Assembly (NCBI RefSeq): GCF_003129905.1
Contig: NZ_QFFM01000024.1
Span: 1-50,829 of the forward strand
Source: Bifidobacterium callitrichidarum
Lineage (GTDB): Bacteria > Actinomycetota > Actinomycetes > Actinomycetales > Bifidobacteriaceae
Length of the DNA stretch: 50,829 nucleotides
Direction: 5' to 3'
Position 1 is the stretch's first letter, and every line of letters starts with the position of its first letter. This document shows, piece by piece, positions 7,969 through 15,548 of the stretch. A program made the position numbers and the translations under genes. The notes beneath the pieces were generated by a model that worked only from the letters and a program-made list of their open reading frames with translations, searched no databases and had not been told where the DNA came from.

Positions 7969-9291
7969 TTACTCGGCTACGGACAGGCCCAGGTTCTTCA
8001 GCGTGTCGACGGACGTGGTCTGTGCCTCGGAGAAGATGTCCGCGACCTTGCCGGAGCCGTCGGAGGCCTTGGCGGCGGTCTCGTTCATCTTCGCGGCGAC
8101 GGCGGAGAAGCCGGGCATGTAGGTGAAGTCGCCCATGTTGTTGTTCGCGGTCTTGAACTCGGACATGATGTCCTGGCCGCCGAAGAAGGTCGACCAGTCA
8201 TCCGGGGTCTTGGCGTCCTCGGTGGTGGCGGCCGGGACCAGGCCCTGGGAAACCAGGTCGGAGATCTGGGTGTTGAACCAATCCAGGAACTCCATGGCTT
8301 CCTTCGGGTGCTTCGAGTTCTTCAGCACGGCCACGGCGGAGCCACCGTCGGGGCCGGTCTTGCCGGCGTTGCCGAACCAGTCGCCGAGCTGTGCGACCTG
8401 CCATTCGCCGGAGCCGGTGCCGCCGGAGGAGGTCATGAACAGCGGGGCCTCCCAGGCGGCGGCCACGGTGCCGATCAGCTCGCCGTTCTTGATGGAGGCG
8501 TCGAAGGTCGGATCCCAACGCGGGTTGGTGGTCACGGCCTTGGCGTCGAGCAGCTGCTGGTAGAAGTCGGCCACGGCCTTGGAGCCGTCCGTCTCGGTGT
8601 TGACCACCCAGGCGTTGTCCTTGACCTTGTACCAGCCGCCGGAGGCGCCGGCCAGGCCGGAGATCATGTTGCCGGCCTCATCGGGCTGGTAGGACATGAT
8701 GTACTTGCCGGCGGCGGCGGCCTTCTTGGCCGCGGCGATGAAGTCGCTGGCGCTCTGCGGGACCTCGGTGATGCCGAGCTTCTCGAACTCGGCCTTGTTG
8801 TAGAAGTAGACCAGCGGGCCGGTGTCCTGCGGCAGGCCGTAGGCCTTGCCATCCACCTGCACCAGGGAGTACGGGCCGGAGGCGAAGTCGTTCTTGTACT
8901 GCTCGGCGTACTGGGTCACGTCCTGCAGCATGCCCTTGGTGAAGACCTCGGGCAGCTCGGCGTAGCCGACCTGGGCCAGATCGGGGGCCTCGCCGGACTT
9001 GACGTCGGTCTCGAGCTTCTTGATCATCTCGGAGGCCTTGCCGTCGAACTTGGTGGCCTTGACCTGGATGTCCGGGTGCTCCTTGTTCCACTTGGCCACG
9101 ATGTCGTTGACCAGCACCATGCCGTCGTTATCGGGCAGACGATGCATGTAGGTGATGTTCACGACGCCGCCGTCGGACGAATCACCCTCGCTGGTTCCGG
9201 TGTTCGACTGGGAACCGCATCCGGCCAGTCCCATGGACAGAGCGGCCACCGCGGCCAGACCGGCCATAAGTCGCTTGTTGAATGAAACCAT
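7969..9291 (-). CDS. gltA: Galacto-N-biose/lacto-N-biose ABC transporter solute-binding lipoprotein
   Basis: The 440-residue extracellular binding protein has a lipoprotein signal peptide with lipobox LAGC (Cys25) and a Ser/Gly/Thr/Asp linker. The mature domain begins near ITYMHRLPDNDGM. It resembles the B. longum GL-BP that binds LNB and GNB, including the stretch QPDEAGNMISGLAGASGGWY. I choose the ATG at 9291 (MVSFNKRL), with GAGGAG 7 bases upstream. It is the first gene of the gltABC-lnpA operon and is divergent from the ROK regulator at 9664. The operator-like repeats in the 372-base spacer suggest inducible expression. Confidence 0.93.
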   Translation of the reverse strand: MVSFNKRLMAGLAAVAALSMGLAGCGSQSNTGTSEGDSSDGGVVNITYMHRLPDNDGMVLVNDIVAKWNKEHPDIQVKATKFDGKASEMIKKLETDVKSGEAPDLAQVGYAELPEVFTKGMLQDVTQYAEQYKNDFASGPYSLVQVDGKAYGLPQDTGPLVYFYNKAEFEKLGITEVPQSASDFIAAAKKAAAAGKYIMSYQPDEAGNMISGLAGASGGWYKVKDNAWVVNTETDGSKAVADFYQQLLDAKAVTTNPRWDPTFDASIKNGELIGTVAAAWEAPLFMTSSGGTGSGEWQVAQLGDWFGNAGKTGPDGGSAVAVLKNSKHPKEAMEFLDWFNTQISDLVSQGLVPAATTEDAKTPDDWSTFFGGQDIMSEFKTANNNMGDFTYMPGFSAVAAKMNETAAKASDGSGKVADIFSEAQTTSVDTLKNLGLSVAE

Positions 9292-9663
9292 GTTCCTACT
9301 CCTCTTCGAGCTTGGTTCGTTGCCGTTCTTCCTTGGCAACTACGTTCAGGGTACGGCGCGAAAGCGTCAATGTCAACTACCTTTACATTAACCGCGTGTC
9401 CACTTCCCCGGCCTTGCCGTGTAAACGGTGACATTTCGCGATACTCCGCGAAATCGGCCTATTTGTCAACATTCTTTACATCAAACGGAAACACTCGTAA
9501 AACATGTGATACACCGCTGGACCCCAGTCCCCGCGGGCGCACACGCGACACGCCGCCACATCGCTTCGTTGCGTTAATACATTAACCGCGTTAACATCTT
9601 AACCAAGTTTAGATTCAATGCTGAGTGTGAACCACTCGCGACGACGCACGGCAAGGAGGACAC
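9292..9663. promoter_or_regulatory. Divergent control region gltA / ROK regulator with repeated operators
   Basis: This 372-base AT-rich spacer holds no gene. Two 24-bp near-identical direct repeats lie at 9371-9394 and 9464-9487. Each contains an imperfect palindrome TGTCAA-N5-TTTACA followed by AT(T/C)AA(C/A)CG. A third related site at 9573-9590 has the perfect inverted repeat GTTAAT-AC-ATTAAC and shares the 13-mer TACATTAACCGCG with 9384-9396. Sites therefore stand upstream of both divergent starts. Control by the neighbouring ROK protein is inferred from position. Confidence 0.65.
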
Positions 9664-10887
9664 ATGACCATCATGGCGATCGAAGCCAACCCGGCCAAGT
9701 CCCGTGCCACCGTCTCCGAATCGAACCGTTCCCGCATCCTCAAGCACCTGTACCACAACGGCATCAGCTCCCGCGCCCAGATCGCCAAGGCCCTGGACCT
9801 GACCCCCGCCGCCATCACCAAGATCACCGCCCGCCTCATCGAGGCCGGCGTCATCGAGGAGACCGGCGACATCGAAGGCTCCAAGAACCGCCGTTCCATC
9901 GGGCTGGAGCTCGACACCGCCCGATTCCGCATCATCGGCATCAAGTTCGCGCGCTCGCTCGTCCAGATCGGCGTGTTCGACCTGTGCGGCAACGCCCTGA
10001 GCCTTGAGAACCTGCCCACCGTCTACGACGACACCATCGACGACACCATCGCCATCATCCACGAGCGCATCACGCAGCTGCTGGCGGATGACCCGTCCAT
10101 CGTCGCCGTCGGCATGGCCGTGCCGGGCCCCTACCTGCGCAACGAAGGCCGCACCGCCGTGGTCTCCAGCATGCAGGGCTGGCGCAGGATCAACTTCATC
10201 AAGGAATTCTCCACCGCCTTCCGCGTGCCGGTGTTCACCGAACAGGACGCCCGCGCCGGTGCCCTGGCCCACTACCTGTTCGACCCGGCCGTCCACACGG
10301 AGGCCAACCTCTCCTACTATCTGCTCGGCGAGGGCGTCGGCCTCGGCGTCATCGACAACGGCCGTCTCATCAACGGCTACCTCGGCGCCGCCACCGAAAT
10401 CGGCCACATCTCCATCGACGTCAACGGCCGCTCGTGCGACTGCGGCAACGTCGGCTGCCTCGAGCGCTACTGCTCCACCCCCGCCATCCATGACATGCTC
10501 ATCGAGGACGGCGAGGTGGTGCCGGGAGCCGCGGCCATGACCCACACCGATGCGGTGCGCGCGCTGTTCGCCAAGGCCCGCGAGGGCGACGAACGCGCCC
10601 GCGAGATGATCCGCGAGATCGGACGCTACGTCGGCTACGGTTGCGTGACCATCTTCAACGGCTTCAATCCCCGGCACATCATCATCGGCGACATCGTGGC
10701 CGAAGCGGGCCCGCTGCTGCTCGACGAGGTGCGCCGCACGGTGGACGAACGGTCCATCCCCGAACTCAACGAAACGACTTCCATCACCCTGTCCACACTG
10801 TCGGCGGACGCGGCCGTCTCCGGCGCCGCGGCCGTGGCGGTCACACAATTCCTGGAACATCCCTCGATGTTCTTCGACGTCTCGTGA
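9664..10887 (+). CDS. ROK family transcriptional regulator (NagC/NagR-like)
   Basis: The 407-residue protein has an N-terminal winged helix (about residues 20-75, with ISSRAQIAKALDLTPAAITKITARLIEAGVI) and a ROK sugar-binding domain. The zinc motif is CDCGNVGCLE and the GHISIDV stretch is present. The ATG at 9664 follows AAGGAGG by 4 bases; an in-frame ATG at 9673 is the alternative. The gene is divergent from gltA and 68 bases upstream of a fructokinase gene, so it probably controls both units. In B. breve a ROK regulator, NagR, controls lnp/nag genes; whether this is its orthologue cannot be decided by eye. Confidence 0.87.
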   Translation: MTIMAIEANPAKSRATVSESNRSRILKHLYHNGISSRAQIAKALDLTPAAITKITARLIEAGVIEETGDIEGSKNRRSIGLELDTARFRIIGIKFARSLVQIGVFDLCGNALSLENLPTVYDDTIDDTIAIIHERITQLLADDPSIVAVGMAVPGPYLRNEGRTAVVSSMQGWRRINFIKEFSTAFRVPVFTEQDARAGALAHYLFDPAVHTEANLSYYLLGEGVGLGVIDNGRLINGYLGAATEIGHISIDVNGRSCDCGNVGCLERYCSTPAIHDMLIEDGEVVPGAAAMTHTDAVRALFAKAREGDERAREMIREIGRYVGYGCVTIFNGFNPRHIIIGDIVAEAGPLLLDEVRRTVDERSIPELNETTSITLSTLSADAAVSGAAAVAVTQFLEHPSMFFDVS

Positions 10888-10955
10888 CGACGCGGGACGC
10901 GGATAAAACAAAGATTTTCCTACGGAAGAAACCAAACAAAGGAAAGGAAACAACC

Positions 10956-11852
10956 ATGTCTAACCCGATCGTTCTGAGCCTGGGTGAGCTGCTGTGGGAT
11001 ATGCTGCCGGGCGGCAAGCGCGCCGGCGGCGCTCCGGTGAACTTCGCCTACCACGCGATGAAGAACGGTGCCGAGGGCTGGTCCGTCAGCGCGGTCGGCG
11101 AGGATGAGCTCGGCGACGAACTGGTGGCCAAGGCCGAGGAAGCCGGCATCAACACCATCATCCAGCGCAACGCCTGGCCGACCTCCACCGTCGAGGTGGC
11201 CCTGAAGAACGGCATCCCGGAGTACACCATCGTCAAGGGCGTGGCCTGGGATCACATCGCCTACACCCGCCAGCTCATCGACGTGGTCTCCAAGGCGGAC
11301 GCCGTCTGCTTCGGCACCCTGGCCCTGCGCTCCCCCGAGTCCCACGCCACCATCACCGAGCTGCTCAAGCAGACCAAGCCGGGCGCGATGAAGTTCTTCG
11401 ACATCAACCTGCGCGGCGACCACTACTCCAAGGAGCTCATCGAGGAGCTGCTGGGCTACTCCACCGTCTTCAAGATCAACGACGAGGAGCTGCTGCTCCT
11501 GCGCGACATGTTCGACATCCGCGGCACCTCCGGTGAGGACGCCTGCCGTTGGTTCCTGGACGAGTTCAACCTGGACTACGTGATCCTGACCGCCGGTTCC
11601 GCCTACTCCACCATCATCTCCCGCAAGGGCGAGTCCTCCACCGTGGACACCCCGCACGTCGAGGTCGTGGACACCGTCGGCGCTGGCGACTCCTTCTCCG
11701 GCACCTTCACCGCCCGCACCCTGCTGGGCGACTCCCTCTCCGAGGCTCACCGCAAGGCCGTCAACACTGCCGCCTTCGTGTGCACCCAGGCCGGCGCCTG
11801 GCCGGACTACCCGGAGCAGATGCCCGACTACCTCGCCGAAGCCGGCAAGTGA
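10956..11852 (+). CDS. PfkB family carbohydrate kinase, probable fructokinase
   Basis: The 298-residue soluble kinase opens with VLSLGELLWDMLPGG, the fructokinase version of the PfkB N-terminal motif, followed by GGAPVNFAYH. It ends with the PfkB signature DTVGAGDSFSGTF, whose Asp in GAGD is the catalytic base. It would make fructose 6-phosphate from fructose, feeding the bifid shunt. An AAAGGAAAGGAAA stretch precedes the ATG at 10956. It sits between a ROK regulator and a sugar permease on one strand, which suggests an uptake-phosphorylation operon. Substrate is inferred from motifs; other ketoses or hexoses are possible. Confidence 0.88.
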   Translation: MSNPIVLSLGELLWDMLPGGKRAGGAPVNFAYHAMKNGAEGWSVSAVGEDELGDELVAKAEEAGINTIIQRNAWPTSTVEVALKNGIPEYTIVKGVAWDHIAYTRQLIDVVSKADAVCFGTLALRSPESHATITELLKQTKPGAMKFFDINLRGDHYSKELIEELLGYSTVFKINDEELLLLRDMFDIRGTSGEDACRWFLDEFNLDYVILTAGSAYSTIISRKGESSTVDTPHVEVVDTVGAGDSFSGTFTARTLLGDSLSEAHRKAVNTAAFVCTQAGAWPDYPEQMPDYLAEAGK

Positions 11853-11920
11853 GTCGACCCCTTCCATCCCATCCCGCGGGTCGTTAGCACCCGCCCGATA
11901 ACCTCCTTTCCTCCCCGCTT

Positions 11921-11999
11921 TCGGGTATGGCTCACGCCGAGGCAACGCCGCTTCGGATGCACAACCAAAACACGCTTCCCCAGCGTGAGCCATACCCGA
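11921..11999. repeat. Long inverted repeat in fructokinase-permease spacer
   Basis: TCGGGTATGGCTCACGC at 11921-11937 is exactly matched by its reverse complement at 11983-11999, a 17-bp stem around a 45-base loop that itself can fold (CCGA/TCGG). The spacer of 241 bases shows no gene. It may be a processing or attenuation stem in the operon mRNA. Confidence 0.55.
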
Positions 12000-12093
12000 T
12001 TGACGCGGAAAACCCGGCCGACGCAGGCCGGATCATAACTGAATATCGAAACAGATTCATTGCCTCATTGCAGTTAAGAAAAAGGGATTCATA

Positions 12094-13320
12094 ATGAGCA
12101 ACGAAACCACCAAGACCGGCAACGCCGGATTCGCCAAGATCCTGCCGGTGATGTTCGCCTTCTTCGTCATGGGCTTCGTCGACCTGGTCGGCACCGCGAC
12201 GAACTACGTCAAGGGCGAGTTCGCACTGGCCGACGGCACCGCGAACCTGTTCACCACGATGGTGTTCTTCTGGTTCCTCATCTTCTCCGTGCCCACCGGC
12301 ATGCTGATGAACAAGATCGGCCGCCGCAAGACCGTGCTGTGGTCCATCCTCGTGACCCTCGTGGCCATGGCCCTGCCGATCATCGCCTACGTGGCGCTCT
12401 CCGGCACCGCCCGCCTCGTCCTGATCGTCATCTCCTTCGCCTTCCTCGGCATCGGCAACACCCTTATGCAGGTGTCCCTGAACCCGCTGCTGACCGTGTT
12501 CGTCAAGGGTGACAAGCTCGCCTCCACGCTGACCACCGGCCAGTTCGTCAAGGCCTTCGCCTCCCTGTTCGCCCCGTACATCGCCATCTGGGGCGCCACC
12601 AAGCTCGGCATGTGGTGGATCCTGTTCGTGATCTACTTCGTCATCGGCATCATCGGCTACATCCTGCTGGCCTTCGACAAGATCGAGGAGCCCGCTCCGG
12701 ACGCCGGCACCACCACCATCGGCCGCTGCTTCAAGCTCCTGTTCTCCGACGCCATCGTGTTCCTGTGCTTCCTCGGCATCGTCGCCCACGTGGGTGTGGA
12801 CGTCGGCATCAACGCCCAGGCCCCGCGTATCCTGACCGAGCACACCGGCGACCAGTTCACCGAGATCGCCGCCACCGCCACCATGGTCTACTTCATCGCC
12901 CGTATGATCGGCTGCTTCACCGGCGGCATCGTGCTCCAGAAGATCTCCAACAAGGTCGGCCTGCGTATCTGCGGCGTCATCATGACCCTGTCCGCCGTCT
13001 GCTTCGCGATCTTCGCCCTCGTGCAGGACAACCCGCCGGTCTGGCTGTTCTGGGTCGCCGTGGCCCTGGTCGGCTTCGGTAACTCCAACGTGTTCTCCCT
13101 GTTCCTGTCCCACGCCCTGATGTACCGTCCGGATCGTCAGAACGAGATCTCCGGCCTCATGCTCATGGGTCTGATCGGTGGCGCCATCTTCCCGCCGATC
13201 ATGGGTGTGGCCGCCGACGCGGCCGGCCAGTTCGGTGGCATCCTCGTGATGGCCGTCGGCTGCCTCTACGTGCTGGTCATGGGCTTCGGCTACAAGATCC
13301 TCGAAGGCAAGAAGGCCTGA
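12094..13320 (+). CDS. MFS sugar permease, fucose/glucose-galactose (FHS) type
   Basis: The 408-residue polytopic membrane protein has about 12 hydrophobic segments. The cytoplasmic loop after segment 2 carries MNKIGRRKT, the MFS motif-A region. Sequence features such as GMLMNKIGRRK and QVSLNPLL resemble FucP-like proton symporters. The fructokinase gene upstream makes fructose or a related hexose the likeliest substrate. AAAAAGGGATT precedes the ATG at 12094. A strong terminator follows at 13371. Substrate is inference from operon context; fucose and glucose/galactose remain alternatives. Confidence 0.85.
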   Translation: MSNETTKTGNAGFAKILPVMFAFFVMGFVDLVGTATNYVKGEFALADGTANLFTTMVFFWFLIFSVPTGMLMNKIGRRKTVLWSILVTLVAMALPIIAYVALSGTARLVLIVISFAFLGIGNTLMQVSLNPLLTVFVKGDKLASTLTTGQFVKAFASLFAPYIAIWGATKLGMWWILFVIYFVIGIIGYILLAFDKIEEPAPDAGTTTIGRCFKLLFSDAIVFLCFLGIVAHVGVDVGINAQAPRILTEHTGDQFTEIAATATMVYFIARMIGCFTGGIVLQKISNKVGLRICGVIMTLSAVCFAIFALVQDNPPVWLFWVAVALVGFGNSNVFSLFLSHALMYRPDRQNEISGLMLMGLIGGAIFPPIMGVAADAAGQFGGILVMAVGCLYVLVMGFGYKILEGKKA

Positions 13321-13370
13321 TCGCCTTCACCGGTTCCCGGTCGGTCCGCGCTGACTGACCTCGGACTTTG

Positions 13371-13406
13371 AAAAACCGCCGCTCCCCATCGGGACGGCGG
13401 TTTTTT
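13371..13406 (+). terminator. Rho-independent terminator of the ROK-fructokinase-permease operon
   Basis: AAAAACCGCCG and CGGCGGTTTTTT form the stem, closed by CCC/GGG near the loop, followed by a T-run. It lies 51 bases after the permease stop codon. Confidence 0.9.
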
Positions 13407-13410
13407 CGTA

Positions 13411-13533
13411 GGTTCTGTTAGACCAAGATTGACATGAACCCATGTCTGGCTACCCCTCAGTCGGCTTCACCGACAGCTCCCCTGACAAGGGGAGCCAAAA
13501 TGAGGGCCATGTCAATCTTGTCTTAACAGAGCC
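13411..13533. mobile_element. Small inverted-repeat element (MITE-like), 123 bp
   Basis: Terminal inverted repeats of about 25 bp bound a 123-bp segment with no coding capacity: GGTTCTGTTAGACCAAGATT at the left, and the complement ending TCTTAACAGAGCC at the right, with a few mismatches. Flanks TTTTTCGTA (13402-13410) and TTTAACGTA (13534-13542) match at 7 of 9 positions and may be a decayed target duplication. The centre holds a CTCCCC/GGGGAG hairpin. It could derive from an insertion sequence such as an ISL3-type element; that family call is uncertain. Confidence 0.55.
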
Positions 13534-13542
13534 TTTAACGTA

Positions 13543-13582
13543 TGTCCCGACCGTGCCGCCAAGATCGGGCCCGGTCGGGACA
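13543..13582. terminator. Hairpin between small element and ssrA
   Basis: TGTCCCGACCG at 13543-13553 and CGGTCGGGACA at 13572-13582 form an 11-bp perfect stem. There is no U-run on either side. It may be a backup terminator for ssrA. Confidence 0.45.
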
Positions 13583-13596
13583 ATGTTTCAATACGA

Positions 13597-13632
13597 AAAG
13601 GCGCCGCTCCCCTTTCGGGGAACGACGCCTTT
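13597..13632 (-). terminator. ssrA terminator
   Basis: On the minus strand a GC-rich stem (AAAGGCG...CGCCTTT, inner CCCC/GGGG) follows the tmRNA CCA end by 2 bases, with a short T-run after it. Confidence 0.8.
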
Positions 13633-13634
13633 CA

Positions 13635-14031
13635 TGGTGGAGTCGCGGGGAATTGAACCCCGGTCCGATGACCGAGCCCGCAGTCTTCTACGTGCGTAGT
13701 CTGCTGGCCGTGCGGCGGTTTTTCTGCCCCCATCTGTGTCGCAGACAACCGATGGCGAGCATATCCGCAGTACAAGTCCCGATGCAGCCCTGAGGCTCAG
13801 CTACATCAGCAAGTCTTCTTAACGACGCTCAGCATCCCCCCAAAGACGAGAGAGAGTGAACGGAGCGGCTGCTCACTGGTTAATCCTGGCGCGAAGCTCA
13901 GGCAGCGAGAGCGAACTCAGTGCGGTTAGATTTAGCACTTATTCTTTTGCCGGGGTCATCCACGAGCGGACCCGGCGTTCTCGGCACGCTTCCCTGCAGC
14001 GAACAGGTCACCGTCGAAACCGATCGACCCC
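13635..14031 (-). ncRNA. ssrA: tmRNA (transfer-messenger RNA)
   Basis: The 397-nt RNA rescues stalled ribosomes by tagging unfinished proteins. The 5' end GGGGTCG pairs with CGACTCC before ACCA at the 3' end, which includes an encoded CCA, forming the tRNA-like acceptor stem. The T-arm GGTTCAATTCC is present. The tag frame at 13898-13936 reads AKSNRTEFALAA followed by TGA, the tag known from B. longum. SmpB and alanyl-tRNA synthetase are its partners. A -10-like TTGATAAT lies about 8 bases before the 5' end. It sits directly downstream of... the dcw cluster's end at ftsQ, on the same strand but with its own promoter region. Confidence 0.97.
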
Positions 14032-14123
14032 AATCTTGAATTATCAAGCATCCGACTTTTCGGCCGGACTTTTCAAGATACACCCGTTCGTCCGGCCGCG
14101 CAAGCCGTACGCGCTGGACGAAA
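14032..14123 (-). promoter_or_regulatory. ssrA promoter region
   Basis: The 92-base spacer between ftsQ and ssrA contains, on the minus strand, TGATAAT about 8 bases before the RNA 5' end as a plausible -10 element. A clear -35 at proper spacing is not seen. CCGGCC-type inverted pieces (TCCGGCCG) lie further upstream and could end the dcw transcript. Confidence 0.45.
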
Positions 14124-15548
14124 TCATTTGATGATCGGTTTGAGCGGCGCGGAGACATCCACCTGATGCCGCTCCCCTATCACGTTCGGATCGTTGATGA
14201 TCTTGTCCACCACAGCCATCTTGAGCTTGAGCTGGGAGGAGTCTCCCCAGACGATCACCCGTTCGCCGCCGTCCAGCGTGGTGGTCACGGAGTCCTGCGT
14301 CTCGGCGGTCACCTTGGTGATCTGCTGGCGCATCGATTCGGGCAGGGCCCCGAGGATGGTCAGCGCCTCCTTGACCGAGCGGTTCTTCAGGCTCGTCTCC
14401 ACGTCCTTGACCTCGATGACCGGAATGCCGTCCACGTCCTTGGACGAGACCGAATTGAGCACGCGGGCCTCGGCATCCACCGCGGTCAGCGTATCGCCGC
14501 TTTTGAGCATGGCGGCGGGTTTCTGCGCGGTGATCTCGACGCTCATGGCCTTCGGGAATCGCCGTGAGACCTTGGCTTCGGACACTCCGGGAATGTCCTT
14601 GAGCTGGTTCGCCACGTCGTTCGTGGAGACCAGGAACAGCGACTTGCCGGCCTGCTTGTCCGCGATGGCGTGGATGGTCTGGGCGCTCACCCATTCGTTG
14701 GCGCCGGTCACGCTGATCGCCCCGGTTTCCAGGCGGAACACGGTGGAGAAGAACAGCAACCAGGTCAGCCCGGCCAGCACCGCGATGCCGGCAAGGGCCG
14801 CGAGCACACGGACGGCGATCACACGGGCGCTGGCGCGCTTGCGTTCCTTGGCACGCTCGGTGAAGTCCACCACCTTCGGACGCGATGCGATGCCGAGCAT
14901 GCCGGTGGTCTGGTGCAGGGTCTCGGTCACGTAGTCCTCGCTGCGCAGGCGGCGGGCATCCACGAATGCGCCGGCCTGTCCCTTGGCCACCGTCACGTCG
15001 GTGGATGAGGGGCGCTCGACCGGGGCAGCGCCACGCCCCCGGACACTCGCCGACTCCCCGTCATGATGCGAGGCCACCGCACGTGGCTTGCCGGCACGGG
15101 ACGTCGCGGGCTTGGACACGGTCCTTGCGAAGGGATTGAACGAGCGGGACGCATTGCGTGAAGGTGACTTGGCGCCCTGGTGCGTCCCGGACGAAGCCGA
15201 AGCGGCGGCACCGACCTGTCCCGAAGGCTTCGAGACGAACCGCGCGCCGGACTGGGCGGTGGACCGCGTCACGCCTCGCGCAACGGACTTGGTCGGCGAT
15301 TTCGTGGCGGACTTGCCCGCCACACGCGCCGCGGCACGCACGTTCTGCCGGGTCACGGCGCTGGCGGCCGGTTGTGCGGGGAACGACGAGGACGGCATGG
15401 AGACCGAACCGGTCTGACGGACGGTCCTGCCTGCGCGCCCCGTCTGTTCCTCGCCCTTCAGGGGCTTCTCGTTCACATGCGAGGCCACCGTGCGCGGACG
15501 TCTGGCGCCACCGGAGCCGCCGGCGGAGCGTACGGTACGTCCCGCCAT
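14124..15548 (-). CDS. ftsQ: Cell division protein FtsQ with long disordered cytoplasmic tail
   Basis: The 474-residue bitopic protein is the divisome scaffold that binds FtsL/FtsB and regulates septal synthesis. A single membrane segment lies at about residues 242-270 (RVIAVRVLAALAGIAVLAGL), followed by an external POTRA domain (about 272-345, FRLETGAISVTGANEWVSAQ) and the FtsQ beta domain. About 240 residues before the membrane are Ser/Ala/Arg/Thr-rich and low in complexity, much longer than the E. coli tail. The ATG at 15548 overlaps the murC stop (TGATG). It is the last gene of the dcw run here; ftsZ does not follow, and ssrA lies downstream. Confidence 0.9.
   Translation of the reverse strand: MAGRTVRSAGGSGGARRPRTVASHVNEKPLKGEEQTGRAGRTVRQTGSVSMPSSSFPAQPAASAVTRQNVRAAARVAGKSATKSPTKSVARGVTRSTAQSGARFVSKPSGQVGAAASASSGTHQGAKSPSRNASRSFNPFARTVSKPATSRAGKPRAVASHHDGESASVRGRGAAPVERPSSTDVTVAKGQAGAFVDARRLRSEDYVTETLHQTTGMLGIASRPKVVDFTERAKERKRASARVIAVRVLAALAGIAVLAGLTWLLFFSTVFRLETGAISVTGANEWVSAQTIHAIADKQAGKSLFLVSTNDVANQLKDIPGVSEAKVSRRFPKAMSVEITAQKPAAMLKSGDTLTAVDAEARVLNSVSSKDVDGIPVIEVKDVETSLKNRSVKEALTILGALPESMRQQITKVTAETQDSVTTTLDGGERVIVWGDSSQLKLKMAVVDKIINDPNVIGERHQVDVSAPLKPIIK

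Noticed and set aside
13442..13793. Short open frames on the plus strand over the ssrA 3' half
   Set aside because: The region folds as tmRNA with its CCA end and terminator on the minus strand.
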